A stretch of DNA of 64,000 nt from positions 1 through 64,000 of the forward strand of contig NZ_CP042467.1 of NCBI RefSeq assembly GCF_007993755.1, written 5' to 3'. The position numbers were made by a program, and so were the translations under genes. The notes beneath the pieces are model-generated. The model was not told the DNA's origin and ran no database searches. It saw only the letters and a program-made list of their open reading frames with translations. Shown in pieces: positions 1 through 7,978 of this stretch (the first letter of the stretch is position 1; each line of letters opens with the position of its first letter). The DNA is from Microvenator marinus. Its GTDB lineage: Bacteria > Myxococcota_A > Bradymonadia > Bradymonadales > Bradymonadaceae.

Positions 1-1590
1 CCGCAGATCGTAGAAAGTGAGGCCGCTAGAAAGGCACGCGAGAGACGCGACCAGCTGCAGGATTCGAGGTCGTTTAGGCCCCTTCGCAAAGGGGATTACG
101 AGCTTCCTTCGCCGCAATTCTTGAATTTTGAGCGCTCCGGCGAGCCCGCTGTTGATCCAGAGCAGCTCCGAATGATGGCCGCGCAAATCGAGAAGACGCT
201 GGCCGACTTCAAGGTGGATGGTCAGATCGTGGAGATTTGTCCAGGGCCTGTGATTACGATGTTCGAGTTCAGCCCTGGTCCTGGTCTCAAGATCTCTAAG
301 ATTGCCGGGCTCCAAGACGACCTCGCCATGGCGCTCTCGGCGCATAGCGTGAGGATTCTCGCTCCGATTCCGGGCAAAGGCGTGGTGGGTATTGAAGTGC
401 CTAATCCAACGCGTGACACGGTCTATCTCAAGGAAGTGATTACCGACGAGGTCTTCTCTTCTAACAAGAAGATGGAGCTTCCGCTTGCCCTCGGGTTCGA
501 CACCGAAGGTGGGCCAATCGTGGCTGACCTGGCCAAGATGCCGCACCTTTTGGTTGCCGGCGCTACCGGCGCGGGTAAATCGGTCGCTGTAAACACGATG
601 ATCGTGAGTTTGCTCTACAAGCATACGCCGGATGATGTGCGCTTCTTGATGGTGGACCCAAAGATGTTGGAATTCAGCATCTATGCCGATATTCCTCATC
701 TTCTTCTCCCGGTGGTTACCGACCCCAAACAGGCGACTGTTGCGCTCAACTGGGCGGTTCAAGAGATGGAGCGGCGTTATCAGAAACTCTCGGAAATGGG
801 CGTCCGAAATATCAAAGGCTACAACGATAAAGTCGAGAGGATGACCAAGCAGGCTGAGATCGACCAGCTCGACGGAAAGGACGACTCCGAAGCGCTCCGA
901 CTGCTCGCACCTGATGCCACTGGGAAGCCTGCGCACGTCCGACTTCCGTATATCGTGGTCATTATCGACGAGTTTGCCGACTTGATGATGACGGCAGCCA
1001 AGGATGTGGAAACCGCTGTTGCTCGCTTGGCCCAGAAGGCGAGGGCGGCTGGTATTCACCTGATTTTGGCCACGCAGCGACCTTCAACGGACGTCATCAC
1101 GGGTTTGATTAAGGCGAACTTCCCGACTCGTATCGCGCTTCGCGTGACCTCGAAGACCGATAGTCGCGTGATTTTGGATAGCAACGGTGCTGAAAATCTC
1201 CTTGGTAACGGTGATATGCTCTTTGTTCCTCCTGGGTCGAGCAATCTGACCCGCGTTCACGGCGCGTTCGTCTCGGAGAATGAGATCGACCAAATCGTGA
1301 AGTTCCTCAAAGACCAGGGTAAGCCGGTCTACGACGAGTCGATTTTGGTTAGTGACGAGGACGAGAATCAGTCGATCTTGGATAATATGCAGCGCGATGA
1401 GTACTACGAGGAAGCCGTTCGGCTCGTAGTGGAGTCGCGGCAAGCCTCGATTTCCATGATTCAGCGCCGTCTTCAGGTTGGCTACAATCGCGCTGCGCGC
1501 ATGGTTGAAATGATGGAGCTCGAGGGGCTGGTTAGCGCGCCCAACGGCGCTAAGCCACGAGAAGTCATCGTGGACACCTGTCCGTACTGA
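1..1590 (+). CDS. ftsK: DNA translocase FtsK/SpoIIIE, C-terminal part (5' end outside window)
   Basis: The reading frame is open from base 1, so the gene begins upstream of the window; a TTG at 121 is internal, not the start. The residues just before it (Y-E-L-P-S-P) match the linker that precedes the FtsK motor domain. The Walker A motif (GATGAGKS) lies at 559-582 and Walker B (IVVIIDEFADLMM) near 950-990. The C-terminus, about 1405-1570, is a winged-helix gamma domain (EEAVRLVVESRQAS, then MIQRRLQVGYNRAARM), which in this family reads KOPS/SRS polarity sequences. The protein is expected to pump DNA at the division septum during chromosome dimer resolution. The N-terminal membrane domain cannot be seen. 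Identification is very secure. Confidence 0.95.
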   Translation, partial: PQIVESEAARKARERRDQLQDSRSFRPLRKGDYELPSPQFLNFERSGEPAVDPEQLRMMAAQIEKTLADFKVDGQIVEICPGPVITMFEFSPGPGLKISKIAGLQDDLAMALSAHSVRILAPIPGKGVVGIEVPNPTRDTVYLKEVITDEVFSSNKKMELPLALGFDTEGGPIVADLAKMPHLLVAGATGAGKSVAVNTMIVSLLYKHTPDDVRFLMVDPKMLEFSIYADIPHLLLPVVTDPKQATVALNWAVQEMERRYQKLSEMGVRNIKGYNDKVERMTKQAEIDQLDGKDDSEALRLLAPDATGKPAHVRLPYIVVIIDEFADLMMTAAKDVETAVARLAQKARAAGIHLILATQRPSTDVITGLIKANFPTRIALRVTSKTDSRVILDSNGAENLLGNGDMLFVPPGSSNLTRVHGAFVSENEIDQIVKFLKDQGKPVYDESILVSDEDENQSILDNMQRDEYYEEAVRLVVESRQASISMIQRRLQVGYNRAARMVEMMELEGLVSAPNGAKPREVIVDTCPY

Positions 1591-1607
1591 GATGTAGGTC
1601 TAGGGTC

Positions 1608-1636
1608 TTCCGACCTTGTTTATGCGGTGCTATAAG
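1608..1636 (+). promoter_or_regulatory. Possible sigma-70 type promoter upstream of the VWA gene
   Basis: TTCCGA at 1608-1613 and TATAAG at 1631-1636 are separated by 17 bases. The predicted transcript start is about 30 bases before the ATG at 1676. The -35 match is weak (3 of 6) and the -10 is good (5 of 6). It lies between ftsK and a gene with a different role, so an independent promoter makes sense. Read by eye only. Confidence 0.33.
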
Positions 1637-1675
1637 GGCGCCTGTAATAGACAAACTTTGGTATGTGAGGACACG

Positions 1676-2986
1676 ATGGCTGAAGAAATCTTGCTCGATT
1701 ATGAACTCGACCGACCCAATGTCTCGGTAAGTCAGTCCGAAACAGACCTTAAGATTCTTTTGCGGGTAAATGCCTCGAACGCACTTCGCGCGACGGAAAC
1801 CCCTGCAACACTCAACACCAATATGGCGCTCGTGCTCGACGTTTCTTCTTCGATGAAAACGCGGGAACTCGACGCCCTAAAAGAGGCCGCGCGCCACGCA
1901 GTGCAGGGGCTTAGCCCGGGCGATTACATCACCGTGGTGGCCTTCCAGTCTGTGGCTTACGATATTGTGACACCCACGCTGATCGTGGATGAGTCGACGA
2001 TCGTCGACGTCATGAAGAAGATCGACGTCATCGACCAGTTCCAGGGCGGTGGGACCGATATGGAATACGCCCTGGAGAAGGCGGCGGGGCACCTCTCGGT
2101 TGTGCCGGAGCACGACCAGGTCAAGAAGATTGTGATCTTCACAGACGGTATGGTCACTGGCATCCCCGAGAATTGTCTGAAGACGGCGCGAGAGATTTCG
2201 GAGCGCGGTATTGTCATCGATGCGCTCGGCTTCGGGACTGAGTTTGACTACAAGTTTATGCAGCGTTTGGTCTCGTATTCGAACGGTGTGACAGAGTTGG
2301 TTGAGCGTCCTGAGGAGATTTCGCTGGTGCTTGAGCGGCGCGTTCAGAGCGCTACGTCTGCGGTGGCTACTAACGTTCGGCTGGAGCTCCATTTTACGCC
2401 GCAAATTCGTGCGAATCGGGGGTATCGCTATTCGCCTGAGATCGCGTACCTGGGAAAAATGCGACTTCCAGGAGATACTAGAAGCATCTCGATTCCCATC
2501 GGTTCTTTGGAGAAAGACAAGGAGTACGCGTATCTGATTACGGTGGCAATTCCTTCGAGGCCAGCGGGTAAAGTTCGCGTGGTCAAAGCGGACCTCTATT
2601 ACGATGTCCCAGCGCTTGGTGTGAAGGGTGGTAGCAGTACGCAGTCGGTGATTGTCAACTATACAGATGATCCGCAAGCGGTCGCGCAGATTAGTGGCGC
2701 TGTTGAGCGGGCATTTGATGAAGTTGAGATTGGCCGACTGGTCGAAGAGCTCGACGCCTCGATGAAGAAAAACGAACACCAGAATGCGGCGATGCTCTTT
2801 GATATCCTAGCGGAGCGCTATCGTGAGCTGGGCGACACGGACATGTCAGAACACTACGATTCTCTCAAGTCGAAGTACGCCCGCGACGGCCAGCTTTCTC
2901 AAGAAGAGATGAACTATACGCGCCATAAATCTACCCAGAAGCGTGAAAGTGGGGTTCAGCTCGTGGACGCTTCGAGCTTGATTTAG
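1676..2986 (+). CDS. von Willebrand factor A domain protein (TerY/YfbK-like), 436 aa
   Basis: A VWA domain fills the N-terminal half. It has a complete MIDAS metal site: D55-V-S-S-S at the first strand, T127 in GGGTD, and D157 in FTDG. No signal peptide or membrane segment is visible, so the protein is probably cytoplasmic. The C-terminal third is beta-rich and then helical (about 370-420), with no family I can name. An earlier ATG at 1616 is in frame, but the one at 1676 has GAGG six bases ahead and opens directly into the conserved region, so it is preferred. The next genes encode a lipoprotein, a zinc-ribbon/FHA protein and a Ser/Thr kinase, suggesting a phosphorylation-linked role in which the VWA domain binds a partner. 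The exact partner is unknown. Confidence 0.85.
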   Translation: MAEEILLDYELDRPNVSVSQSETDLKILLRVNASNALRATETPATLNTNMALVLDVSSSMKTRELDALKEAARHAVQGLSPGDYITVVAFQSVAYDIVTPTLIVDESTIVDVMKKIDVIDQFQGGGTDMEYALEKAAGHLSVVPEHDQVKKIVIFTDGMVTGIPENCLKTAREISERGIVIDALGFGTEFDYKFMQRLVSYSNGVTELVERPEEISLVLERRVQSATSAVATNVRLELHFTPQIRANRGYRYSPEIAYLGKMRLPGDTRSISIPIGSLEKDKEYAYLITVAIPSRPAGKVRVVKADLYYDVPALGVKGGSSTQSVIVNYTDDPQAVAQISGAVERAFDEVEIGRLVEELDASMKKNEHQNAAMLFDILAERYRELGDTDMSEHYDSLKSKYARDGQLSQEEMNYTRHKSTQKRESGVQLVDASSLI

Positions 2987-3002
2987 TCGAGTTTAATCGA
3001 GG

Positions 3003-3031
3003 TTGGCGAGTTCGGTTGGCTGCGATATGGT
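3003..3031 (+). promoter_or_regulatory. Weak promoter candidate before the lipoprotein gene
   Basis: TTGGCG at 3003-3008 and TATGGT at 3026-3031 are 17 bases apart in the 88-base gap between the VWA gene and the lipoprotein gene. Matches are 3 of 6 and 4 of 6, so this is only suggestive. The gene may equally be read from upstream. Confidence 0.22.
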
Positions 3032-3074
3032 CCGCCAAATTACGTTTAGATTTGTAAATTGAGGAGTTAGTCAA

Positions 3075-4391
3075 ATGAAAGGGATCTGGATTGGAGTGGC
3101 ACTCGGAATCGTCGCAAGCGCTTGTGGTGTGAACCCAGACCGCATGGCTGTCATCGAGCAACGCAAAGCAGAACTCGCCGCAAAGGCGTCGGGTAAGATT
3201 GAGCTTGAATACAGCGATAGCGACCCGCAGCCCATTCGTGACGCTGTACAATCGGTCAATGAAAGCGAAACGAAGCTCGAAGAGTCGGATTTCGACGGTT
3301 ATATGACGCGCCGCTACGCAGCATTGGCTGCTGTGGGACCTTTGGCCTCGGAAGAGGTTTTGGCTCATCCTAAAGTGCCAATCATTCTCACGAAGATTGC
3401 AAACCTTGATCAAAAGTTCGCTGAGGCTGGTAACGCGCGGTCCATCGAAGTCGTTGCGAACCCCGAAAGGAGTGGAGCAGCCAGTGCCGATGCGCTTTAT
3501 GCGGTACAAGATGGTCTCGATACATGCGCTAGAGCGTACGCCTCGACAAGCAGAACTGAGACCGACGAGCTCTACCGACGCTACGAGACAAATCTCGAGC
3601 GAGCCAACGCAACCGACTCTCAGGTGATGGCGTACGTGGGTAAGAAGCCGAGCGGTGCAGGCCTCATCGACGTTCCCGCTGAGATTGCTTTTTGTGAGGC
3701 GCGAATCTCTTACAAGCGCGCTGTTTGGGCTGATGAGCCAGCTGAGGCGGCGGACTTGAGCACCGACTACAACGGATGCGGCTACTTCGAGGTTAATATC
3801 GAAGCCGCACAAACCTCACCGAACGTGTTCGCTGACTACACGATCGTGGGCTCTTCTTCGCAGCCTCAAACGGGCATCGCGGTGGCATGCGAGAAGATGC
3901 CACCGGCATCAGACGCACCAACCAACGTGCAGCGTCCACTCCGTGACCAACTCCTCTGGCTCGCCCCTGGAGATTTGGTCTCTATGGCAGGGCCGTTTGA
4001 GTACGAACAGCGTGATGTTCTGTATAAGAAGGGCACCGTCCGTGTATTCAGGAGCGATGCTCCTCTGAAGACTTCCAAGTGTGGAAGTGAGGACCCGACC
4101 ATCACCTGTGAGGCCGAAGGATCGGAATTGGCAAAGGCGTTCAATCACGCTCAGCACTACCTGAACCGAGCCGAACATCACCGCGCCGTTCCTGCACCTG
4201 AAAAGTGTACTGAGATGGCTCAAAAGGCGTTTGACGCTGCCAATGTCTCTACCCAAGGTGCCGGAGATAAGCAGATTTTGACTGTGGATAAGGAAGTGCT
4301 GGCACAGGCCCAAATCGTTGCACGCGTTGAGGCGATGAAGAGTCAGGCCAGCCAAATCTTGAGCTCCGACTGGTGCTCAAAGCCTCAATGA
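3075..4391 (+). CDS. Putative lipoprotein, unrecognised family, 438 aa
   Basis: The N-terminus is a short lipoprotein signal: Met-Lys, a hydrophobic stretch, then A-S-A-C with the acceptor cysteine near residue 17. It should therefore be anchored in the inner or outer membrane and face the periplasm. GAGGAG about ten bases upstream supports the ATG at 3075. The body is about half helical, with several spaced cysteines (for example around 3535, 3690, 3780, 3890, 4080 and 4110) that could form disulfides. I recognise no catalytic motif or named domain. Weak resemblance in layout to LemA-type lipoproteins was considered but not supported. It sits between a VWA protein and an FHA/kinase pair and is probably co-transcribed with them (27 bases to the next gene). 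Confidence 0.8.
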   Translation: MKGIWIGVALGIVASACGVNPDRMAVIEQRKAELAAKASGKIELEYSDSDPQPIRDAVQSVNESETKLEESDFDGYMTRRYAALAAVGPLASEEVLAHPKVPIILTKIANLDQKFAEAGNARSIEVVANPERSGAASADALYAVQDGLDTCARAYASTSRTETDELYRRYETNLERANATDSQVMAYVGKKPSGAGLIDVPAEIAFCEARISYKRAVWADEPAEAADLSTDYNGCGYFEVNIEAAQTSPNVFADYTIVGSSSQPQTGIAVACEKMPPASDAPTNVQRPLRDQLLWLAPGDLVSMAGPFEYEQRDVLYKKGTVRVFRSDAPLKTSKCGSEDPTITCEAEGSELAKAFNHAQHYLNRAEHHRAVPAPEKCTEMAQKAFDAANVSTQGAGDKQILTVDKEVLAQAQIVARVEAMKSQASQILSSDWCSKPQ

Positions 4392-4418
4392 ACGAAGTCG
4401 TTTTTTACAGGGAGTACC

Positions 4419-5315
4419 ATGTCTGATTTTGTCCTTTGTCCTGTTTGTGAAACTGAAAATGCACTTGACGCCACCCATTGCGAAGTCTGTGGCGAGCGGT
4501 TGGTAGCCGCGGCCGAAGGTGAAGAGGTCGCTCCCGAAGAGAGTGTCTCTTCAATGATTTCGGAAGAGGCCACGAGTGCCGATACTGAGTTTGTTGCGGA
4601 GGAGGTTGAAGAGGGCGGCTTTGGATTAATGGGCGGTTCAGATATTCTCTACTCACCCCTGACGGGCGAGGCCTACCATCCTGGTTCTCCGGAATTTGAA
4701 GAAGGGTTTGGTCCGATGGGAGAGGAGTTGGTACCCACGCCACCCGAATCGCTTCCTGAGGCGGATTTAAGCGCACCGGAAGAAAGTGAGGCGACTGGCT
4801 CTGGCTTTGACCACGAGTACGCTGATGACTTTGCGACAGACAACGACGAAGGAACTGGGGCGGCGAGTGAGTCGGAATCGGATGTTCCTCTTGTTTCTAG
4901 GGCTTCCGCAGCGTTCCAAGCAGCGTTTCCTATCAAGGAAAAGGCGAAGCCTTCGCTTGAGCCACTGCCTGTTCCGGGGACGTCTTCGGCAACGTTGACA
5001 CTTTACGTCAACAAAGCCCCCGTTCACACGTACTCCATCGATACCGATGAAACCCTGATTGGGCGACGAGACCCGCGGGCAGATGCTTTTCCTGAGTTTG
5101 ATTTGAGCGAGTGGGATGCGGACGCGCATGTGTCACGCAAGCACGCTTATCTTTACCGACAGAATAAGAATTACACGCTTTATGTCGTTTCCAACTCAGG
5201 GACTCAGGTCAACTCGGACCTCTTGAACCTTGGCGATAGACGCGCTCTTAAATCTGGCGATGTCATCATCCTCGCCGGTCGCTTCGCGATGAAGTTCGAA
5301 ATCCCTGACGCTTGA
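4419..5315 (+). CDS. Zinc-ribbon and FHA domain protein, 298 aa
   Basis: The N-terminus carries a zinc ribbon: CPVC at residues 7-10 and CEVC about 12 residues later. A long acidic, Ser/Glu-rich and probably disordered linker follows (about 35-190). The C-terminus is a forkhead-associated domain with the phosphothreonine-binding residues present: G215-R216, S239-R-K-H242, and an SNSGT loop followed by V-N. FHA domains bind phosphothreonine peptides. The kinase gene starts only seven bases downstream, so this protein is probably its substrate or adaptor. GGGAG lies about nine bases before the ATG. There is no membrane segment. The acidic linker contains several Ser/Thr that could be phosphorylated. 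Confidence 0.88.
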   Translation: MSDFVLCPVCETENALDATHCEVCGERLVAAAEGEEVAPEESVSSMISEEATSADTEFVAEEVEEGGFGLMGGSDILYSPLTGEAYHPGSPEFEEGFGPMGEELVPTPPESLPEADLSAPEESEATGSGFDHEYADDFATDNDEGTGAASESESDVPLVSRASAAFQAAFPIKEKAKPSLEPLPVPGTSSATLTLYVNKAPVHTYSIDTDETLIGRRDPRADAFPEFDLSEWDADAHVSRKHAYLYRQNKNYTLYVVSNSGTQVNSDLLNLGDRRALKSGDVIILAGRFAMKFEIPDA

Positions 5316-5322
5316 GAACTTT

Positions 5323-6291
5323 GTGAAGTTTCCATTCCTGCTCGACGACCGATATCAGGTCGAACGTGTTTTCGCGGATAGTGGTGGTATGGGGATTATC
5401 TATTTCGCACGAGATACTCGTTGCGCCGATAATCCTGTTTTGGTCAAAACCACCCGCTACGACTCAGGCCCACGGGCCCGAAATCTGCGCTACACCCTTC
5501 AGGAAGGGGTGGACTTCATTACTAAGACCCGAAAGATTCTGGAATGGGAGAGGAAGGTCCTTGTACGCTTTCGCAATGAAGGCATTCCGAACATTCCCAG
5601 CGCGAATCATTGGGTCTTGGCCAAGTCTACAACCCTAGATGCCTCGTACGAGGGTCGTGTAGGGGCCTGGAGCGTTCCAGAAGAGGTTTTGAACACAGAA
5701 CCCTACCTTGTGATGGAAATGATATCTGGGGCGCCGCTAGAGAGTCGTATGGTGCAGCCTGATTTCCGAGCGAACTTGGAAGAGAACCTTCTAACCCTGT
5801 CTCGCGAAATCCTGACTATTTTGATTCGGATGCACCGCCCAACCCAAATTGGCTCGAGCAAAGGCATCTTCCTTTATCAGGACCTCAAACCCGCGAACGT
5901 GATTGTGAGCGGGGACGACTACTTCTCGTTGATTGATTTTGGGGCCACCACCCTAAAGCTCGGCGAAAAGACGACCGAGCCTACAGCCGGATGCATCACG
6001 CCTGGATACTCGGCACCGGAAGCTGGAAACGGACGGGAAGCGTATATCGATGAGAGATTCGATATCTACACGCTGGGAGCCACACTCTGGCATGCTATTA
6101 CCCTGGAAGACCCCCGGATGAAGGGCGAATTCCCGGTCTTGGACCCCGACATTTGCTTGAAGCACGGTTGCTCGGTTAATTTTGCCGCCATCTTGAGAAG
6201 AGCTCTCGCACGTCGCCCAGATGACCGTTACGCGAGCGCCGCAGCAATGCGCAAAGATGTGATGGAAGAGCTCAGGCGCCTAAGAGCCTAG
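5323..6291 (+). CDS. Soluble Ser/Thr protein kinase, 322 aa
   Basis: A Hanks-type kinase domain occupies the whole protein. It has a glycine-rich loop (ADSGGMGIIY, about 18-27), ATP lysine K42, catalytic D187 in the loop YQDLKPAN, and D205 of DFG. The usual HRD is YQD here, so the arginine before the catalytic Asp is missing. In other kinases that residue couples activity to activation-loop phosphorylation. The N-lobe has a long insertion (about 50-130). There is no transmembrane segment or sensor domain, unlike the two kinases at 44034 and 45696. The start is GTG at 5323, seven bases after the FHA gene stop, implying translational coupling. The stop overlaps the convergent nuoN stop by four bases. 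Confidence 0.88.
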   Translation: MKFPFLLDDRYQVERVFADSGGMGIIYFARDTRCADNPVLVKTTRYDSGPRARNLRYTLQEGVDFITKTRKILEWERKVLVRFRNEGIPNIPSANHWVLAKSTTLDASYEGRVGAWSVPEEVLNTEPYLVMEMISGAPLESRMVQPDFRANLEENLLTLSREILTILIRMHRPTQIGSSKGIFLYQDLKPANVIVSGDDYFSLIDFGATTLKLGEKTTEPTAGCITPGYSAPEAGNGREAYIDERFDIYTLGATLWHAITLEDPRMKGEFPVLDPDICLKHGCSVNFAAILRRALARRPDDRYASAAAMRKDVMEELRRLRA

Positions 6292-7958
6292 TTATCTGTA
6301 CGTGAAATCTTCTGGGGGGGCTCAGGGTATTCCTGAGAGAGCTTGAGCTTTCCTGCCTCGATATGAGGTTGGATTTGGGCAGGTGCGCCTTTCATGTCCA
6401 CAATCGCTTCACGTGCCATCTTGATAGCGCCGTCGGGAAGGATGCCGAGATAGAGCGACAAGAACGCTGCTACCCCGAGGCTGAGAAGGGCACCTCGGTG
6501 CTCCAGTGCTTCCACACGTGGGTTCAGCGGCTTCATGTAGAGGTGCACGATGACTTTGAGGTAGTAATAGACACCAGCAACACTCGTCAGAATCGCGAGG
6601 ATCGCGAGGCCAATGAACGCCATCTCCCCTGTTTGTGCGCCCGCACTCACAGCGGCACGGAAGACGTACAATTTTCCGAGGAATCCAGCCGTTGGGGGGA
6701 TGCCCGCACTCGAAAGCATGCAAATCGTTAGAACTAGTCCAACGATAGGGTACTTGAACCCAACGCCGGAAAGGTCTTCGTAAGTCTCAGCACTTTTGCC
6801 GTTTCGAGTCAGGTAGGCGAGGGCGCCAAAGGCTCCAAGAGTACCGACCGTGTAGGTCAAAATGTAGAAGAGCACTGCATCATTGTAGAGGAAGAATGCT
6901 GAACGGCTATTGGCCGCAACAATTCCTACGAGAATGTAGCCAGCGTGTGCAATCGAGGAGTAGGCCAACATGCGCTTGACGTTGGTTTGCGCGATCGCAA
7001 CCAGGTTCCCCAGAATGACGGATCCGGCTGCCATGGCGAACAAGAGGTCCATCCAGCCTAGGCCGAAGAATCCGCCTCGAACTTCGTCGGCGTAGAGAGC
7101 TACGATGAGTACGCGCAGGAGCGCAGCGATGGCTGCTGCCTTGACGCCCGTTGCCATGAATCCAACTGCCGTTGATGGGCTTCCGGTGTACACATCTGGG
7201 GTCCAAATATGGAACGGGAACGACGCAAGTTTGAACGCCAAACCTGACACGACGAGCAAGATACCAAACGTTAGAAGTCGGTCGGAGGAGGCTGCGGCCT
7301 CGGGAGAAGCCATAATGGTGGCAATACCCTCAGCGATCATTTCGAGGTTCGTCGCTCCAGTCAGGCCGTAGATGATCGCGATCCCGTAGAGCATCAAGCC
7401 TGTGGAGAAGGCACCTAGGATGAAGTACTTAAGTCCGGCTTCTGCACTGCGCCCGTCCTTCCTCAGGAAGGCAGCGAGGCAGTAGATTGGAATCGACATG
7501 ACTTCCAGTGCGATGAACATGCTCAACAAATCGGCACTATTGGCCATAAAGACCATGCCCAAGACCCCGAAGAGGGTGAGCATGTAGTATTCGCCACGGT
7601 CCATGCTGTTCGCTGCAAGATAGCGAGGTGCAGCAATCATAGACAGAATGCCGGCCAGACACGCGAGTCCCGCAAAGAAAAGGCCAAATCGGTCTGCGTA
7701 GAGCATGCCGAAAAAGACAGGAGTAGAGTGGCTCGTATCCCAAAGCGCCCAGCATGAAAGCAGGGCGACTCCGAGGCCGATGGCACTGAAGTAGCCGATA
7801 TAATCGCGAGACGTCTCTTGTCGGTGGAAAACGTCAAGAAGGATGACCACAAGTGCGGTCAGCGCCACGATCGCGCCCGGAATGATGGCCACATATTCAG
7901 ATGCGGCTGGGGGCGTCAAAACGGCCAGGGTGCTCATTTGTGTGAGTAGGCTCAACAT
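6288..7958 (-). CDS. nuoN: NADH-quinone oxidoreductase subunit N
   Basis: About 556 residues with 13-14 predicted membrane helices of the antiporter-like (Proton_antipo_M) family; it is one of the three proton-pumping subunits of complex I. Diagnostic segments include the MSIPIY/CLAAF helix after a buried Glu (ALEVMSIP) and a conserved Lys region (GLAFKLASFPFHIWTPDVY). A longer frame reaches 8006, but it would overlap the nuoM stop; the ATG at 7958 is preceded by GAGAAAGAG and leaves a 20-base gap, so it is preferred. It is the last gene of the nuo cluster. Its stop overlaps that of the convergent kinase gene. Confidence 0.95.
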   Translation of the reverse strand: MLSLLTQMSTLAVLTPPAASEYVAIIPGAIVALTALVVILLDVFHRQETSRDYIGYFSAIGLGVALLSCWALWDTSHSTPVFFGMLYADRFGLFFAGLACLAGILSMIAAPRYLAANSMDRGEYYMLTLFGVLGMVFMANSADLLSMFIALEVMSIPIYCLAAFLRKDGRSAEAGLKYFILGAFSTGLMLYGIAIIYGLTGATNLEMIAEGIATIMASPEAAASSDRLLTFGILLVVSGLAFKLASFPFHIWTPDVYTGSPSTAVGFMATGVKAAAIAALLRVLIVALYADEVRGGFFGLGWMDLLFAMAAGSVILGNLVAIAQTNVKRMLAYSSIAHAGYILVGIVAANSRSAFFLYNDAVLFYILTYTVGTLGAFGALAYLTRNGKSAETYEDLSGVGFKYPIVGLVLTICMLSSAGIPPTAGFLGKLYVFRAAVSAGAQTGEMAFIGLAILAILTSVAGVYYYLKVIVHLYMKPLNPRVEALEHRGALLSLGVAAFLSLYLGILPDGAIKMAREAIVDMKGAPAQIQPHIEAGKLKLSQEYPEPPQKISRTDN

Positions 7959-7978
7959 GATCTGCTCTTTCTCAACGA

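Noticed and set aside
1877-3812. Minus-strand frames of about 300 residues opposite the VWA and lipoprotein genes
   Set aside because: The plus-strand genes have clear motifs and ribosome sites. The antisense frames have low-quality composition.
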